A stretch of DNA of 64,000 bases, taken from Chitinophagales bacterium. GTDB taxonomy: Bacteria; Bacteroidota; Bacteroidia; Chitinophagales; UBA2359. The stretch lies in assembly GCA_041392475.1 (NCBI GenBank), contig JAWKLZ010000002.1, forward strand, positions 1,496,501 through 1,560,500. Reading direction: 5' to 3'. Shown here piece by piece: positions 56,768 to 64,000 of this stretch. Every line of letters starts with the position of its first letter. Within the stretch, counting starts at the first letter, position 1. Under the pieces are notes generated by a model. The model was not told where the DNA came from. It made no database searches and saw nothing but the letters and a program-made list of their open reading frames with translations. The translations under genes were made by a program, and so were the position numbers.

Positions 56768-57022
56768 ATGCTAAAACTGCGAGAATTTAACCTTCTTGCA
56801 AAAGGTCAAAAACTGACCTTTCTGTGGGAAAAATGCAACTACATTATGGTGAGGGTAGAAGATAACTATCGCATCAATTTATATGGTTGCATGGATTTTT
56901 ATGCCGAAGTTTGGTACAAATATGGCCAAAACAAAGTGCACAAAATTGGTTGTTTCAAATCTACTCGGTATCTAACGCCTTATTTAGATATGATAGATAT
57001 TAGTGATTGCTTGAAAGAATAA
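56768..57022 (+). CDS. Small conserved hypothetical protein, 84 residues
   Basis: A short basic-to-neutral protein ('KLREFNLLAKGQKLTFLWEKCNYIMVRVEDNYRINLYGCMDFYAEVWYKYGQNKVHKIGCFKSTRYLTPYLDMIDISDCLKE') with alternating polar/hydrophobic residues that suggest a small beta-sheet fold and four cysteines at positions 23, 41, 62 and 81. No signal peptide, no recognised family. The next gene, an aldose epimerase, begins 30 bp later, so cotranscription is likely. It has its own promoter candidate about 130 bp upstream. Confidence 0.68.
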   Translation: MLKLREFNLLAKGQKLTFLWEKCNYIMVRVEDNYRINLYGCMDFYAEVWYKYGQNKVHKIGCFKSTRYLTPYLDMIDISDCLKE

Positions 57023-57052
57023 GCATCTGCCAAATCAAACTTACCATACCTC

Positions 57053-57994
57053 ATGTTTTTACATACTGTTTCAGCTTTTGGCCCTCACCAAAAACATACT
57101 ATTCACCATCCTGTGTCGAAAACAACCTTCTCGATAGTTCCCGCTTGTGGAGGCTTTTTGTCTGAATTGCTTGTATTTTACAAAGACAAGATGGTGAATG
57201 TGATAGAAGGCTGCAATACCTATGAGGAATGGCAAGAAGATGTGTACTTCAAAAGTACTTGGTTACTACCTTTTCCCAATCGCCTAAAAGATGGAAACTA
57301 CTCTTTTGAAGGTAAAAACTATCAGTTTCCCATCACTGATACCAACTGCCACAATGCCCTTCATGGTTTTGTTTTTGACAAAACCATGAAGCTGCAAAAG
57401 GTAGAGTTAACGCCATCTTATGCACAAGTAAGCTTAGAATATGTGTATAATGGAGAATTGGCATATTACCCATTTCCTTTCCACTTGCAGATAGGCTATA
57501 CACTGATGGACAAGCAACTGATTGTTGATACAAAAATCACCAACAGCGGCAATACAAAAATACCTATTGGTATTGGTTTTCACCCCTATTTTCAGTTCCC
57601 TTCAAAAGTAGATGCACTACAACTTCAATTGCCCAAATGTCAGAAGATTGAAGTAGAGGGCAAAATGATCCCAACAGGTAAAAAGATGAACTATACCCAT
57701 TTTGAAGAAAAAACAACAATTGGCAACCTATCATTAGATACTGCCTTCAAAGCGAACCCCACTGACTCCAATAGCTATAAGATTCATTTGACCGACCCTC
57801 AAAATGGACTTCAATTAACATACTTTCAAGACACAATTTTCCCCTATTTCCAAGTTTTTACCCCTTCACATCGCAACAGCATTGCCATAGAACCGATGAG
57901 TTGCAATGTGGATGCCTTCAACAATGGAGAAGGTTTGACCATATTAGAGCGTGGTGAAACATGGGCAGGAAGTTTTGGAGTAGAGGTTTCATAA
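57053..57994 (+). CDS. Aldose 1-epimerase family protein
   Basis: A 313-residue protein with the galactose-mutarotase beta-sandwich: 'VSKTTFSIVPACGGFLSELLVF', 'STWLLPFPNRLKDGNYSFEGKNYQFP' (substrate-binding NR), 'NCHNALHGFVFDKTM' (catalytic-type HGFV), 'IGIGFHPYFQFP' (second histidine), and 'IFPYFQVFTP...NSIAIEPMSC' (glutamate region). These enzymes interconvert sugar anomers. A D-hexose-6-phosphate or aldose substrate cannot be told apart. It ends 110 bp before the hydroxylase. Confidence 0.87.
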   Translation: MFLHTVSAFGPHQKHTIHHPVSKTTFSIVPACGGFLSELLVFYKDKMVNVIEGCNTYEEWQEDVYFKSTWLLPFPNRLKDGNYSFEGKNYQFPITDTNCHNALHGFVFDKTMKLQKVELTPSYAQVSLEYVYNGELAYYPFPFHLQIGYTLMDKQLIVDTKITNSGNTKIPIGIGFHPYFQFPSKVDALQLQLPKCQKIEVEGKMIPTGKKMNYTHFEEKTTIGNLSLDTAFKANPTDSNSYKIHLTDPQNGLQLTYFQDTIFPYFQVFTPSHRNSIAIEPMSCNVDAFNNGEGLTILERGETWAGSFGVEVS

Positions 57995-58104
57995 AAATGG
58001 ATTTTCCACTTTTTTCGCAGTTGATGAATTGCGGTAAAATTGGTATCTTAGTGCCAATTAGGTTGACGCTTCCCGATTTTTTTTTTCAGCCAAACAATAC
58101 AACT

Positions 58105-59391
58105 ATGGACGCTTACGCTAAGGTTCTCTTAATTGCCATTCCTGGCTTCATACTATTGATGATTGTAGAATGGTTGTACTCTTTGTGGAAAGGAAAATCC
58201 ACCTTCAGAAGCATGGATACCATTGCCAGTTTGAGTTCAGGTTCGACGAATACATTGAAGAGCATCCTCAAACTAAGCATCGTCATCATCAGCTATGACT
58301 GGCTCGTTGGTAAAGTAGCTCTGTTCCACATCGAAATAACATGGGTAGTTTGGGTATTGAGTTTCATTGCCATAGACTTTGCCAGTTATTGGAGTCACCG
58401 ACTTTCGCACAGCATCAATATATTTTGGAACCGCCATGTCGTTCACCATAGCAGTGAAGAATTTAACCTCGCTTGTGCCTTGCGTCAAACGATTTCCGAT
58501 TTTGTTAGTTTGGGCTTCATTTTCCTATTTCCTGCAGCCTTGTTGGGTTTACCTGCCGAAGTCATTGCAGTCATTGCACCCATTCATTTGTTCATGCAGT
58601 TTTGGTACCATACCACTTTGATACCCAAGTTAGGATGGTTGGAATACATCATCGTCACACCTTCGCAACATCGGGTACACCATGCCATCAACGACATTTA
58701 CCTCGACAAAAATCTATCTGCCATTTTCTGTATTTGGGACAGAATGTTTGGTACCTTCCAAGAAGAATTGGACGAAGTACCCTGTGTGTATGGTGTAAAA
58801 AGAGCTGCCCAAACATGGAACCCAATTCGAATCAATTTTCAACACCTTTGGATACTGACTCAAGATGCTTGGCGAACCGAAAAATGGTGGGACAAAATTC
58901 GACTTTGGTTCATGCCCACAGGCTGGCGACCTGCTGATATGCTTGAAAAATATCCTTTGGACTACACCAAAGATGCTTATTCACAAGTCAAATACGACAC
59001 CGATGCATCCAAAGCTTTTCATGTCTGGTCATGGTATCAATACATCATGCTTACCTTTTTGATGGTTCACATGCTGCTTTTTATTGGTGATTTTGAGCCT
59101 GTTGCCTTATTAGCGTATGGCGGTTTTCTATTTTTGATGATTTACAGCTACACCACCTTGATGGACCGAGATTCGACTGCACTTTGGTTGGAAATCGCAA
59201 AAGCACTTACAGGTTTCGGCATTATTTATTATTGGGGTGATTGGTTTTTGTTGGACAAAATGATGGCAGGTGGAACCACCTTTATGATGGTATATTTGAT
59301 TGCTTCCGTTGTAGGAGTTGCTTACTTTGTCCAATACGAAATCAAAAAACCGTCCATTGGAAATTTGCAACCTTCCAAACTATCCGACTAA
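58105..59391 (+). CDS. Sterol desaturase/fatty acid hydroxylase family protein, AGMO-like
   Basis: I use the ATG at 58105 (428 residues, MDAYAKVLLIAIPGF); the frame opens further upstream inside the epimerase gene. The di-iron histidine motifs of this superfamily are present: HRLSH (after DFASYWS), HVVHH (before SSEEFNLACALRQT), and HRVHH (after TPSQ). Several membrane helices flank them. The spacing and 'HSSEEFN' resemble alkylglycerol monooxygenase-type proteins, which cleave ether lipids, but many bacterial relatives have unknown substrates. The last 128 residues add membrane helices not found in short hydroxylases. The following TPR-CHAT gene starts 7 bp later. Confidence 0.85.
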   Translation: MDAYAKVLLIAIPGFILLMIVEWLYSLWKGKSTFRSMDTIASLSSGSTNTLKSILKLSIVIISYDWLVGKVALFHIEITWVVWVLSFIAIDFASYWSHRLSHSINIFWNRHVVHHSSEEFNLACALRQTISDFVSLGFIFLFPAALLGLPAEVIAVIAPIHLFMQFWYHTTLIPKLGWLEYIIVTPSQHRVHHAINDIYLDKNLSAIFCIWDRMFGTFQEELDEVPCVYGVKRAAQTWNPIRINFQHLWILTQDAWRTEKWWDKIRLWFMPTGWRPADMLEKYPLDYTKDAYSQVKYDTDASKAFHVWSWYQYIMLTFLMVHMLLFIGDFEPVALLAYGGFLFLMIYSYTTLMDRDSTALWLEIAKALTGFGIIYYWGDWFLLDKMMAGGTTFMMVYLIASVVGVAYFVQYEIKKPSIGNLQPSKLSD

Positions 59392-59398
59392 AAACAAA

Positions 59399-62300
59399 AT
59401 GATAGAACGGGACAACATTTTTGACCAATCCCAACAACTCACAGAAGCTGCTCAATACCAAGAAGCTATTGCTTTACTGCAACATTCAATTTCTACCTTT
59501 GAAACAAAACAAGACTGGGAAAACTACATCCATGCCTGCAATGAAATAGGTAAAAACTACAACCACCTTTCCAAAACCGAAAAAGCCCTACACTACCTTC
59601 AATTTTCGCTGCAATGTGCTGACGAAAACCTACCACGGCAACACCTTCAATTGGCACACGCCCACAACAACATTGCTTATACATATAGTTTGCTGGGAGA
59701 TTTTGAAAAAGTTTTGCACCACTATCAACAAGCTTTGCACATCTTCCAACAATGTTATGTGGATAACTTACATCCTGATTTAGCAATGATAAACAGTAAC
59801 TTAGGATGGTTTTTTGGCGAAAAAGGGGATGTTCCACAAGCAATTATCCACCACCAACAAGCTATTCACATTTACTTACAAACATTGGGGGCAAACCATG
59901 CCCAAACAGCCATTGCCTACAACAATACTGGCTATGTCTATGGACTCAAAAACGACTACACCAATGCTCTAATCTACTACCAACAAGCCTTCCATATTTG
60001 GAAGCAAACCTTGGGAGCAGCACATCCGCAATTGATTCATGCCTACAACAATATTGGGTGGTGTCATCGGATGAATGAAAAATTCTCGGAATCCATTGAC
60101 CATTATACCAAAGCACTCGAACTATGCCATAATAATTTGGGTGAACAACACGCTACAACAGCACAGGTTCACCACAACATGGGCAGTTGTTACAGTCTGC
60201 AAAATGAATTTGACAAAAGTCTTGAACAGTATCAACAAGCCCTTCAAATTCAAACAACACTCTACGGCAATCAACACCCCTCTATTGCCCAAAGCCTGAT
60301 GAACATAGGCATGGACAAAGGCAAACAAAAAGAATTTGATGCAGCCTTTATCTATTTGCAGCAATCATTGGAACAGTACCGCCAGTTTGTGGGTGAAAAC
60401 CATCCTCGAATTGCAGCGGTCTGTAATGAAATAGGAAATATATATCGAAGAAGTGGACAATTTGACAAAGCTATTTCTACTTTTCACCAAGTGCTGCAAA
60501 CCGTACTGTCCGATTACCAAAATGCTGAAATAGAGGCTATTCCAAAACTTCAATCATATCAGGATGAAAATGCGCTTCTGTATGCACTCAATGGAAAAGC
60601 GGCTTCTTTTTGGGAGAAATACCAAGAAATTCAAATGCAAAGTTCAAATGAAAATAGCCGATACAATAATCCCAATTTCAACCCTTCAATCCTTCAAAAC
60701 CCCAACTCTGCAACCCCTCAACCCTTCAATATCCCAACACATCAACACCTGATAGCAGCCTTTAGACATTTTGAAGTAGCAGTAAATTTGATTCAACAAA
60801 TTCGGCAGAGTTATCGGGCAGATGGGGCAAAACTGAGCTTGTCAAAGAGTATTTTACCTGTTTATGAAGGAGCAATTAGAACAGCTTTTGAACTTTTTGA
60901 AGCGACAAAATCAATGAATTATCTGCAAAAAGCGTTTGCCTTTTCGGAGCAGGGCAAAAGTATGGTCTTGTTGGGAAATTTGAAAAACAATGAGGCGATT
61001 GCAGTATCTAAAATTCCGAGCGAATTGCAGCTTCAAATTCAGCAATTGGAGGTAGAATTGAGGTATTTGGATAAAAAAATCACCCAAGAACAAACGAAAA
61101 ATGCGGCAGAACAAGATGCCGAATACTTCCGAGAATTGCAGCAAAAACACTTCAATTTCAACGAAAAATACCAATCACTAATTGAAGTTCTGGAAACGGA
61201 TTATGTTGATTATTTTCAACTAAAATATGCGGCTCAAAACATTCACTTGCAAGATGTTCAGTCGCAAATGACGGAAACAAGGGTGTTTATCGAATATTTT
61301 GTAGGAGAAGAAACCATTTCTATTTTCACCATCACGCAGCAAGCCTGTTGGGGAACAGTCTTGACAAAACCTACGCATTTCGCCTCAATGATGGACGTTT
61401 TTTTGCAAGCCATCGAATGGATGGATGAGGAAATGTTCATAGACTCAGCCAATCAACTTTATGATTTGTTGTTAGAGCCCATTGAAGTACATTGGAGGGA
61501 TAAAAAGGAGTGGGTGATTGTCCGGGACGATGTCTTGCATTTGCTTCCTTTCGATGCCCTGTTGCTGCCCTCAAGCACTGCAATTGTAGATACCTCTTTT
61601 GCCGATTTGTCTTATTTAGTGAAACATTGTGCGATTGCCTATCACTATTCTGCAAACTTATGGAACTATTCAAGAAAGCGAGATTTGAAGAAAGCAGCGT
61701 CCAGTAACAATTTTTTAGGTATTGCACCAGTAGTTTTTCAGGGTACTTCAAGCCCTGACAAAACGGCAGCATTGGCTTGGACAACGCATCGTGGAAAAAC
61801 CAAAGTGCTGAGAAATATAGAAGGCAATGAGGAAACATTGCAGAATTTACCGAGTACAGCATTGGAGGTGAAGCAGGTATATGAGCTTTTTCAGGAGCAA
61901 GAAATGGATGCAAAATTGTTTTTATATGCGGCGGCATCTAAGCAGGTGTTTTTTGAAGAAGTACCAAAACACAAGTATGTATTGATTGCAACCCATGGTT
62001 TTGTGCATGACCAACACCAAGATTTATCGGGGATTTACCTATCAGATTCTGCCTCCAATGATTCATTGCAGCCTACCAATTACCTCCTAACGATTCCCGA
62101 GATTTACCACCTTCATCTTCAAGCAGATTTAATCGTATTGAGTAGTTGCAGCAGCGGTGTAGGAAAATTGTACAAAGGAGAAGGCATGATGGCATTGAAT
62201 AGAGGGTTTTTGTATGCTGGGGCAAGCAACATTATTTTCACCCAATTTGACATTCCCGATGAATCAAGCAGTCAATTGGTGCGGAATTTATTTGCATACA

Positions 62301-62428
62301 TACTTGATGAGGATTCCTACGCAGTAGCCCTGCAAAAAGCCAAATGTAAACAACTCGCTTTGCCCGATACAAGTCCACAAGATTGGGCAGGATTTGCCTA
62401 CATAGGGTTGTTTACACAGATGCAATAA
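59399..62428 (+). CDS. TPR-CHAT domain protein (caspase-like putative protease)
   Basis: I use the ATG at 59399 (1009 residues), 7 bp after the hydroxylase stop; the open frame starts earlier inside that gene. Residues about 1-400 are kinesin-light-chain-type TPR units of about 42 residues ('AYNNTGYVYGLKNDYTNALIYYQQAFHIWKQTLG' and relatives). A G-free segment encodes an N/P/Q-rich linker (about 423-451). The CHAT domain (about 690-1009) carries the putative catalytic dyad H866 (ATHGF) and C917 (SSCSSG), with 'AGASNIIFTQFDIPDESS' and 'PQDWAGFAYIG'. CHAT proteins are clan-CD proteases such as separase-like and TPR-CHAT of type III-E CRISPR systems. No partner gene of such a system is nearby. 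Confidence 0.93.
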   Translation: MIERDNIFDQSQQLTEAAQYQEAIALLQHSISTFETKQDWENYIHACNEIGKNYNHLSKTEKALHYLQFSLQCADENLPRQHLQLAHAHNNIAYTYSLLGDFEKVLHHYQQALHIFQQCYVDNLHPDLAMINSNLGWFFGEKGDVPQAIIHHQQAIHIYLQTLGANHAQTAIAYNNTGYVYGLKNDYTNALIYYQQAFHIWKQTLGAAHPQLIHAYNNIGWCHRMNEKFSESIDHYTKALELCHNNLGEQHATTAQVHHNMGSCYSLQNEFDKSLEQYQQALQIQTTLYGNQHPSIAQSLMNIGMDKGKQKEFDAAFIYLQQSLEQYRQFVGENHPRIAAVCNEIGNIYRRSGQFDKAISTFHQVLQTVLSDYQNAEIEAIPKLQSYQDENALLYALNGKAASFWEKYQEIQMQSSNENSRYNNPNFNPSILQNPNSATPQPFNIPTHQHLIAAFRHFEVAVNLIQQIRQSYRADGAKLSLSKSILPVYEGAIRTAFELFEATKSMNYLQKAFAFSEQGKSMVLLGNLKNNEAIAVSKIPSELQLQIQQLEVELRYLDKKITQEQTKNAAEQDAEYFRELQQKHFNFNEKYQSLIEVLETDYVDYFQLKYAAQNIHLQDVQSQMTETRVFIEYFVGEETISIFTITQQACWGTVLTKPTHFASMMDVFLQAIEWMDEEMFIDSANQLYDLLLEPIEVHWRDKKEWVIVRDDVLHLLPFDALLLPSSTAIVDTSFADLSYLVKHCAIAYHYSANLWNYSRKRDLKKAASSNNFLGIAPVVFQGTSSPDKTAALAWTTHRGKTKVLRNIEGNEETLQNLPSTALEVKQVYELFQEQEMDAKLFLYAAASKQVFFEEVPKHKYVLIATHGFVHDQHQDLSGIYLSDSASNDSLQPTNYLLTIPEIYHLHLQADLIVLSSCSSGVGKLYKGEGMMALNRGFLYAGASNIIFTQFDIPDESSSQLVRNLFAYILDEDSYAVALQKAKCKQLALPDTSPQDWAGFAYIGLFTQMQ
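60665..60750 (+). repeat. G-free repetitive stretch inside the TPR-CHAT gene
   Basis: Almost no G in 86 bases, made of CTTCAA/CAACCC-like units (e.g. CAACCCTTCAATCCTTCAAA), encoding an N/P/Q/S-rich linker. It resembles the G-poor repeats that precede start codons elsewhere in this window. Confidence 0.75.
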
Positions 62429-62470
62429 AGCCGACTAAAAATTAGGATTCCATCATAAAAAATTAATTTT

Positions 62471-62478
62471 TAACTTTG
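62471..62478 (+). promoter_or_regulatory. Candidate -7 box (TAACTTTG) for frr
   Basis: TAACTTTG matches TAnnTTTG, 84 bases before the frr start at 62562; no clear -33 element. Confidence 0.45.
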
Positions 62479-62561
62479 CAATACTAAAATCGAAGCTATA
62501 AAATGGTTTTGTAGTTCCAAATTTCTTATCAATAAGTTTTAAACAGAAAAAAAAATCAACA

Positions 62562-63119
62562 ATGATGACCACCGATGAAGTAATTGAACATGTGACATTC
62601 TACATGGAAGAGGCTATTAGTCACTTAGAAAAAGAATTGGTAACTGTACGTGCAGGAAAAGCTTCTGCAACTATGTTCAACAATGTGTTTGTAGATTATT
62701 ATGGTACAAGCACACAAATTGGTCAAGTGGCGAATATCAGCAATCAAGATGCTCGTACTCTGATTATTCAGCCGTGGGAAAAAAATATGCTTCAGCCTAT
62801 AGAAAAGGCAATTTTTGCAGCAAACTTGGGTGTAACACCTCAAAACAATGGGGAACTTATTCGAATCAATATTCCACCATTGACCGAAGAGCGTCGTAAA
62901 GACCTTGCCAAACAAGTGAAAGCGATGGGCGAACATGCCAAAGTGAGTATCCGAAACGTGCGTAAAGATGCCAACAATTCTTTGAAAAAAATGAAGGATG
63001 ATTTCTCAGAAGATGTTATCAAAAGGGTACAAGGTGAGGTACAAGATTTGACCAATGTGCATATAGAGAAAGTTGATAAGGAAGTTGCTGCTAAGGAAAA
63101 AGAGATTTTGACTATTTAG
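62562..63119 (+). CDS. frr: Ribosome recycling factor
   Basis: The 185-residue RRF is recognised by 'HLEKELVTVRAGKASATMFNNVFVDYYGTSTQIGQVANISNQDARTLIIQPWEKNMLQPIEKAIFAANLGVTPQNNGELIRINIPPLTEERRKDLAKQVKAMGEHAKVSIRNVRKDANNSLKK' and the terminal helix. RRF with EF-G splits the ribosome after termination. Starts at 62562 or the next ATG (62565). pyrH, the common neighbour, is not adjacent here. The stop is separated by one base from the convergent BatE-like gene. Confidence 0.97.
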   Translation: MMTTDEVIEHVTFYMEEAISHLEKELVTVRAGKASATMFNNVFVDYYGTSTQIGQVANISNQDARTLIIQPWEKNMLQPIEKAIFAANLGVTPQNNGELIRINIPPLTEERRKDLAKQVKAMGEHAKVSIRNVRKDANNSLKKMKDDFSEDVIKRVQGEVQDLTNVHIEKVDKEVAAKEKEILTI

Positions 63120-63120
63120 A

Positions 63121-63888
63121 TCAAATCATTTGTAGGGTCTCCAAACTGATCCAGCCTTCTCGACCATCACTTAACGATACTTTTACCCATTCATCTAACT
63201 GATCTGTCACCACTACTTTTACACCCTCTGTAAGGGTTGTGCCGATTTCACTATCATTAGAAGGTGCTGTTTGTAGTGGCGTTTCTTGTGCGACAACAAT
63301 GGCAGAGTGATGCTGAAAGCGGTATTGGTAGCGACTGTACGCAAACAACAACAACAATATAGTCAAGATACTAAGGGTGATGCCACTATAAAAACTGCGT
63401 TTTTTGATAGTGGCTTCTTTTCGGTATGTGAATAGACCAAAAGCGCAAAATGTTCCCCAAAGAGTCAATAGACACAGCAAACCCCAAGTGGTAGGAGAGA
63501 AGGTATGCACAATGTTTTGCCACCAACGTACATAAAACAAAGTAGGAATATTGTTAATTGGAAATTTAACTTGCTGATTCGCGATATCTAAGTTATGTAG
63601 AATGTCAGCATCTTTTGGGGAGATTTTCTTGGCACGTTCATACTGCAAAATGGCAAGTCCCAAATTGCCTTGTTGGTAATAGAGATTTCCCAAGTTGTAA
63701 TACAATACACACGATTCTTGACCTTCTGCAATCAGAGTTTGGTATAAATCAATCGCTTCCTGCGGTTTCCCACTTGCGGCCAATTCATTTGCCTTTGCCA
63801 TCTGATCTTGTGGCGTTGCTGCAAAAAGTAAATTGCTAAAAATCAGCAACAAACAATAGGTAAGTATTTTATGAAAATTTGTTTTCAT
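63121..63888 (-). CDS. BatE-like TPR/SH3 protein
   Basis: I use the ATG at 63888 (255 residues, MKTNFHKILTY); the frame opens at TTG a little upstream. Signal peptide, then TPR units (about 25-100, 'ANELAASGKPQEAIDLYQTLIAEGQESCVLYYNLGNLYYQQGNLGLAILQYERAKKISPKDADILHNLDIA'), two membrane helices (about 133-185) and a C-terminal SH3-type domain (about 198-255, 'AIVVAQETPLQTAPSNDSEIGTTLTEGVKVVVTDQLDEWVKVSLSDGREGWISLETL'). This matches BatE of the Bacteroides aerotolerance (Bat) system. Other bat genes would lie to the right, outside the window. Confidence 0.85.
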   Translation of the reverse strand: MKTNFHKILTYCLLLIFSNLLFAATPQDQMAKANELAASGKPQEAIDLYQTLIAEGQESCVLYYNLGNLYYQQGNLGLAILQYERAKKISPKDADILHNLDIANQQVKFPINNIPTLFYVRWWQNIVHTFSPTTWGLLCLLTLWGTFCAFGLFTYRKEATIKKRSFYSGITLSILTILLLLFAYSRYQYRFQHHSAIVVAQETPLQTAPSNDSEIGTTLTEGVKVVVTDQLDEWVKVSLSDGREGWISLETLQMI

Positions 63889-63904
63889 CCAGTGCAAATC
63901 GTTT

Positions 63905-64000
63905 TCAGTTGAAAGGCTGCAACAAATTTACTACATTTTTAGCTGATATAGGAATATCGTTGAAGGAGTCAAAACTTTTGAAGTTCCTTTTTGATAAACG
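63905..64000 (-). CDS. Possible 3' end of an upstream gene (partial)
   Basis: On the minus strand a frame is open from the right edge to a TGA at 63907-63905 (31 residues, ending 'KNVVNLLQPFN'). The BatE-like ATG begins 16 bases later, an operon-like spacing. The piece is too short to assign; the position suggests another bat-operon gene. It could also be non-coding. Confidence 0.35.
   Translation of the reverse strand, partial: RLSKRNFKSFDSFNDIPISAKNVVNLLQPFN

Noticed and set aside
59399..62428. A type III-E CRISPR (gRAMP/TPR-CHAT) locus
   Set aside because: Only a TPR-CHAT protein is present; no Cas7-like fusion, no Cas1 and no array occur in this window.

Overview
The window is chromosomal DNA from a member of the Bacteroidota, probably from the Saprospiria/Chitinophagia side of the phylum (inference from gene content, not from a marker gene). 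The evidence is a MurF-Alr fusion, a DUF4294 protein, a 1114-residue SecA, a type IX secretion (T9SS) type-B 'gliding motility-associated' C-terminal domain, many CarboxypepD-reg/TonB-type envelope proteins, start codons mostly without Shine-Dalgarno sequences, and -7 boxes of the form TAnnTTTG. GC content is low (about 40%), coding density is high and genes lie on both strands. I see no rRNA, tRNA, CRISPR array, prophage or complete insertion sequence.

Layout. 0-3.5 kb, minus strand: the 5' part of a secreted LVIVD/choice-of-anchor protein running off the left edge, a B3/B4-domain protein whose start abuts an 8-bp tandem repeat, and a small CarboxypepD-reg protein. 3.5-13.2 kb: SRPBCC protein, MurF-Alr, DUF4294, RadA, two small conserved proteins, a 229-bp MITE-like hairpin element, a fused two-subunit 2-oxoacid dehydrogenase E1 and a lipoprotein. 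13.2-17.3 kb: two divergent tandem-domain universal stress proteins beside a DUF2892 membrane protein, then a lipoprotein cyclophilin. 17.4-20.5 kb: ScpA, a flippase-like membrane protein and a fatty-acid desaturase. 20.5-23.8 kb: a TPP riboswitch, the TonB-dependent receptor it controls (probable thiamine uptake) and a DUF2442 protein. 23.9-33.4 kb: lipoproteins, adenylate kinase, Obg, an EamA transporter, a DUF445 protein, a heme-membrane/Rieske fusion, a SPOR protein and an M20 amidohydrolase. 33.7-44.2 kb: a small MscS channel, two unknown envelope proteins, a methyltransferase, a 908-residue T9SS cargo protein and two further unknowns. 44.8-49.6 kb: a thiol-redox cluster (accessory DsbD-N protein, full DsbD, thioredoxin lipoprotein). 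49.7-64 kb: RecJ, SecA, YqeY, CvpA, aldose epimerase, an AGMO-like hydroxylase, a TPR-CHAT protein, ribosome recycling factor and a BatE-like protein.

Most of this is housekeeping plus envelope biology. The points most worth a second look are: the MITE with an apparent 8-bp target duplication inside an intergenic hairpin; the G-poor short repeats that sit directly before several start codons; the thiol-redox trio with a cysteine-less duplicated domain; a twin CX3C motif in a beta-barrel/coiled-coil protein; and the TPR-CHAT putative protease without recognisable partners. I found no clear undescribed multi-gene defence or biosynthetic system.
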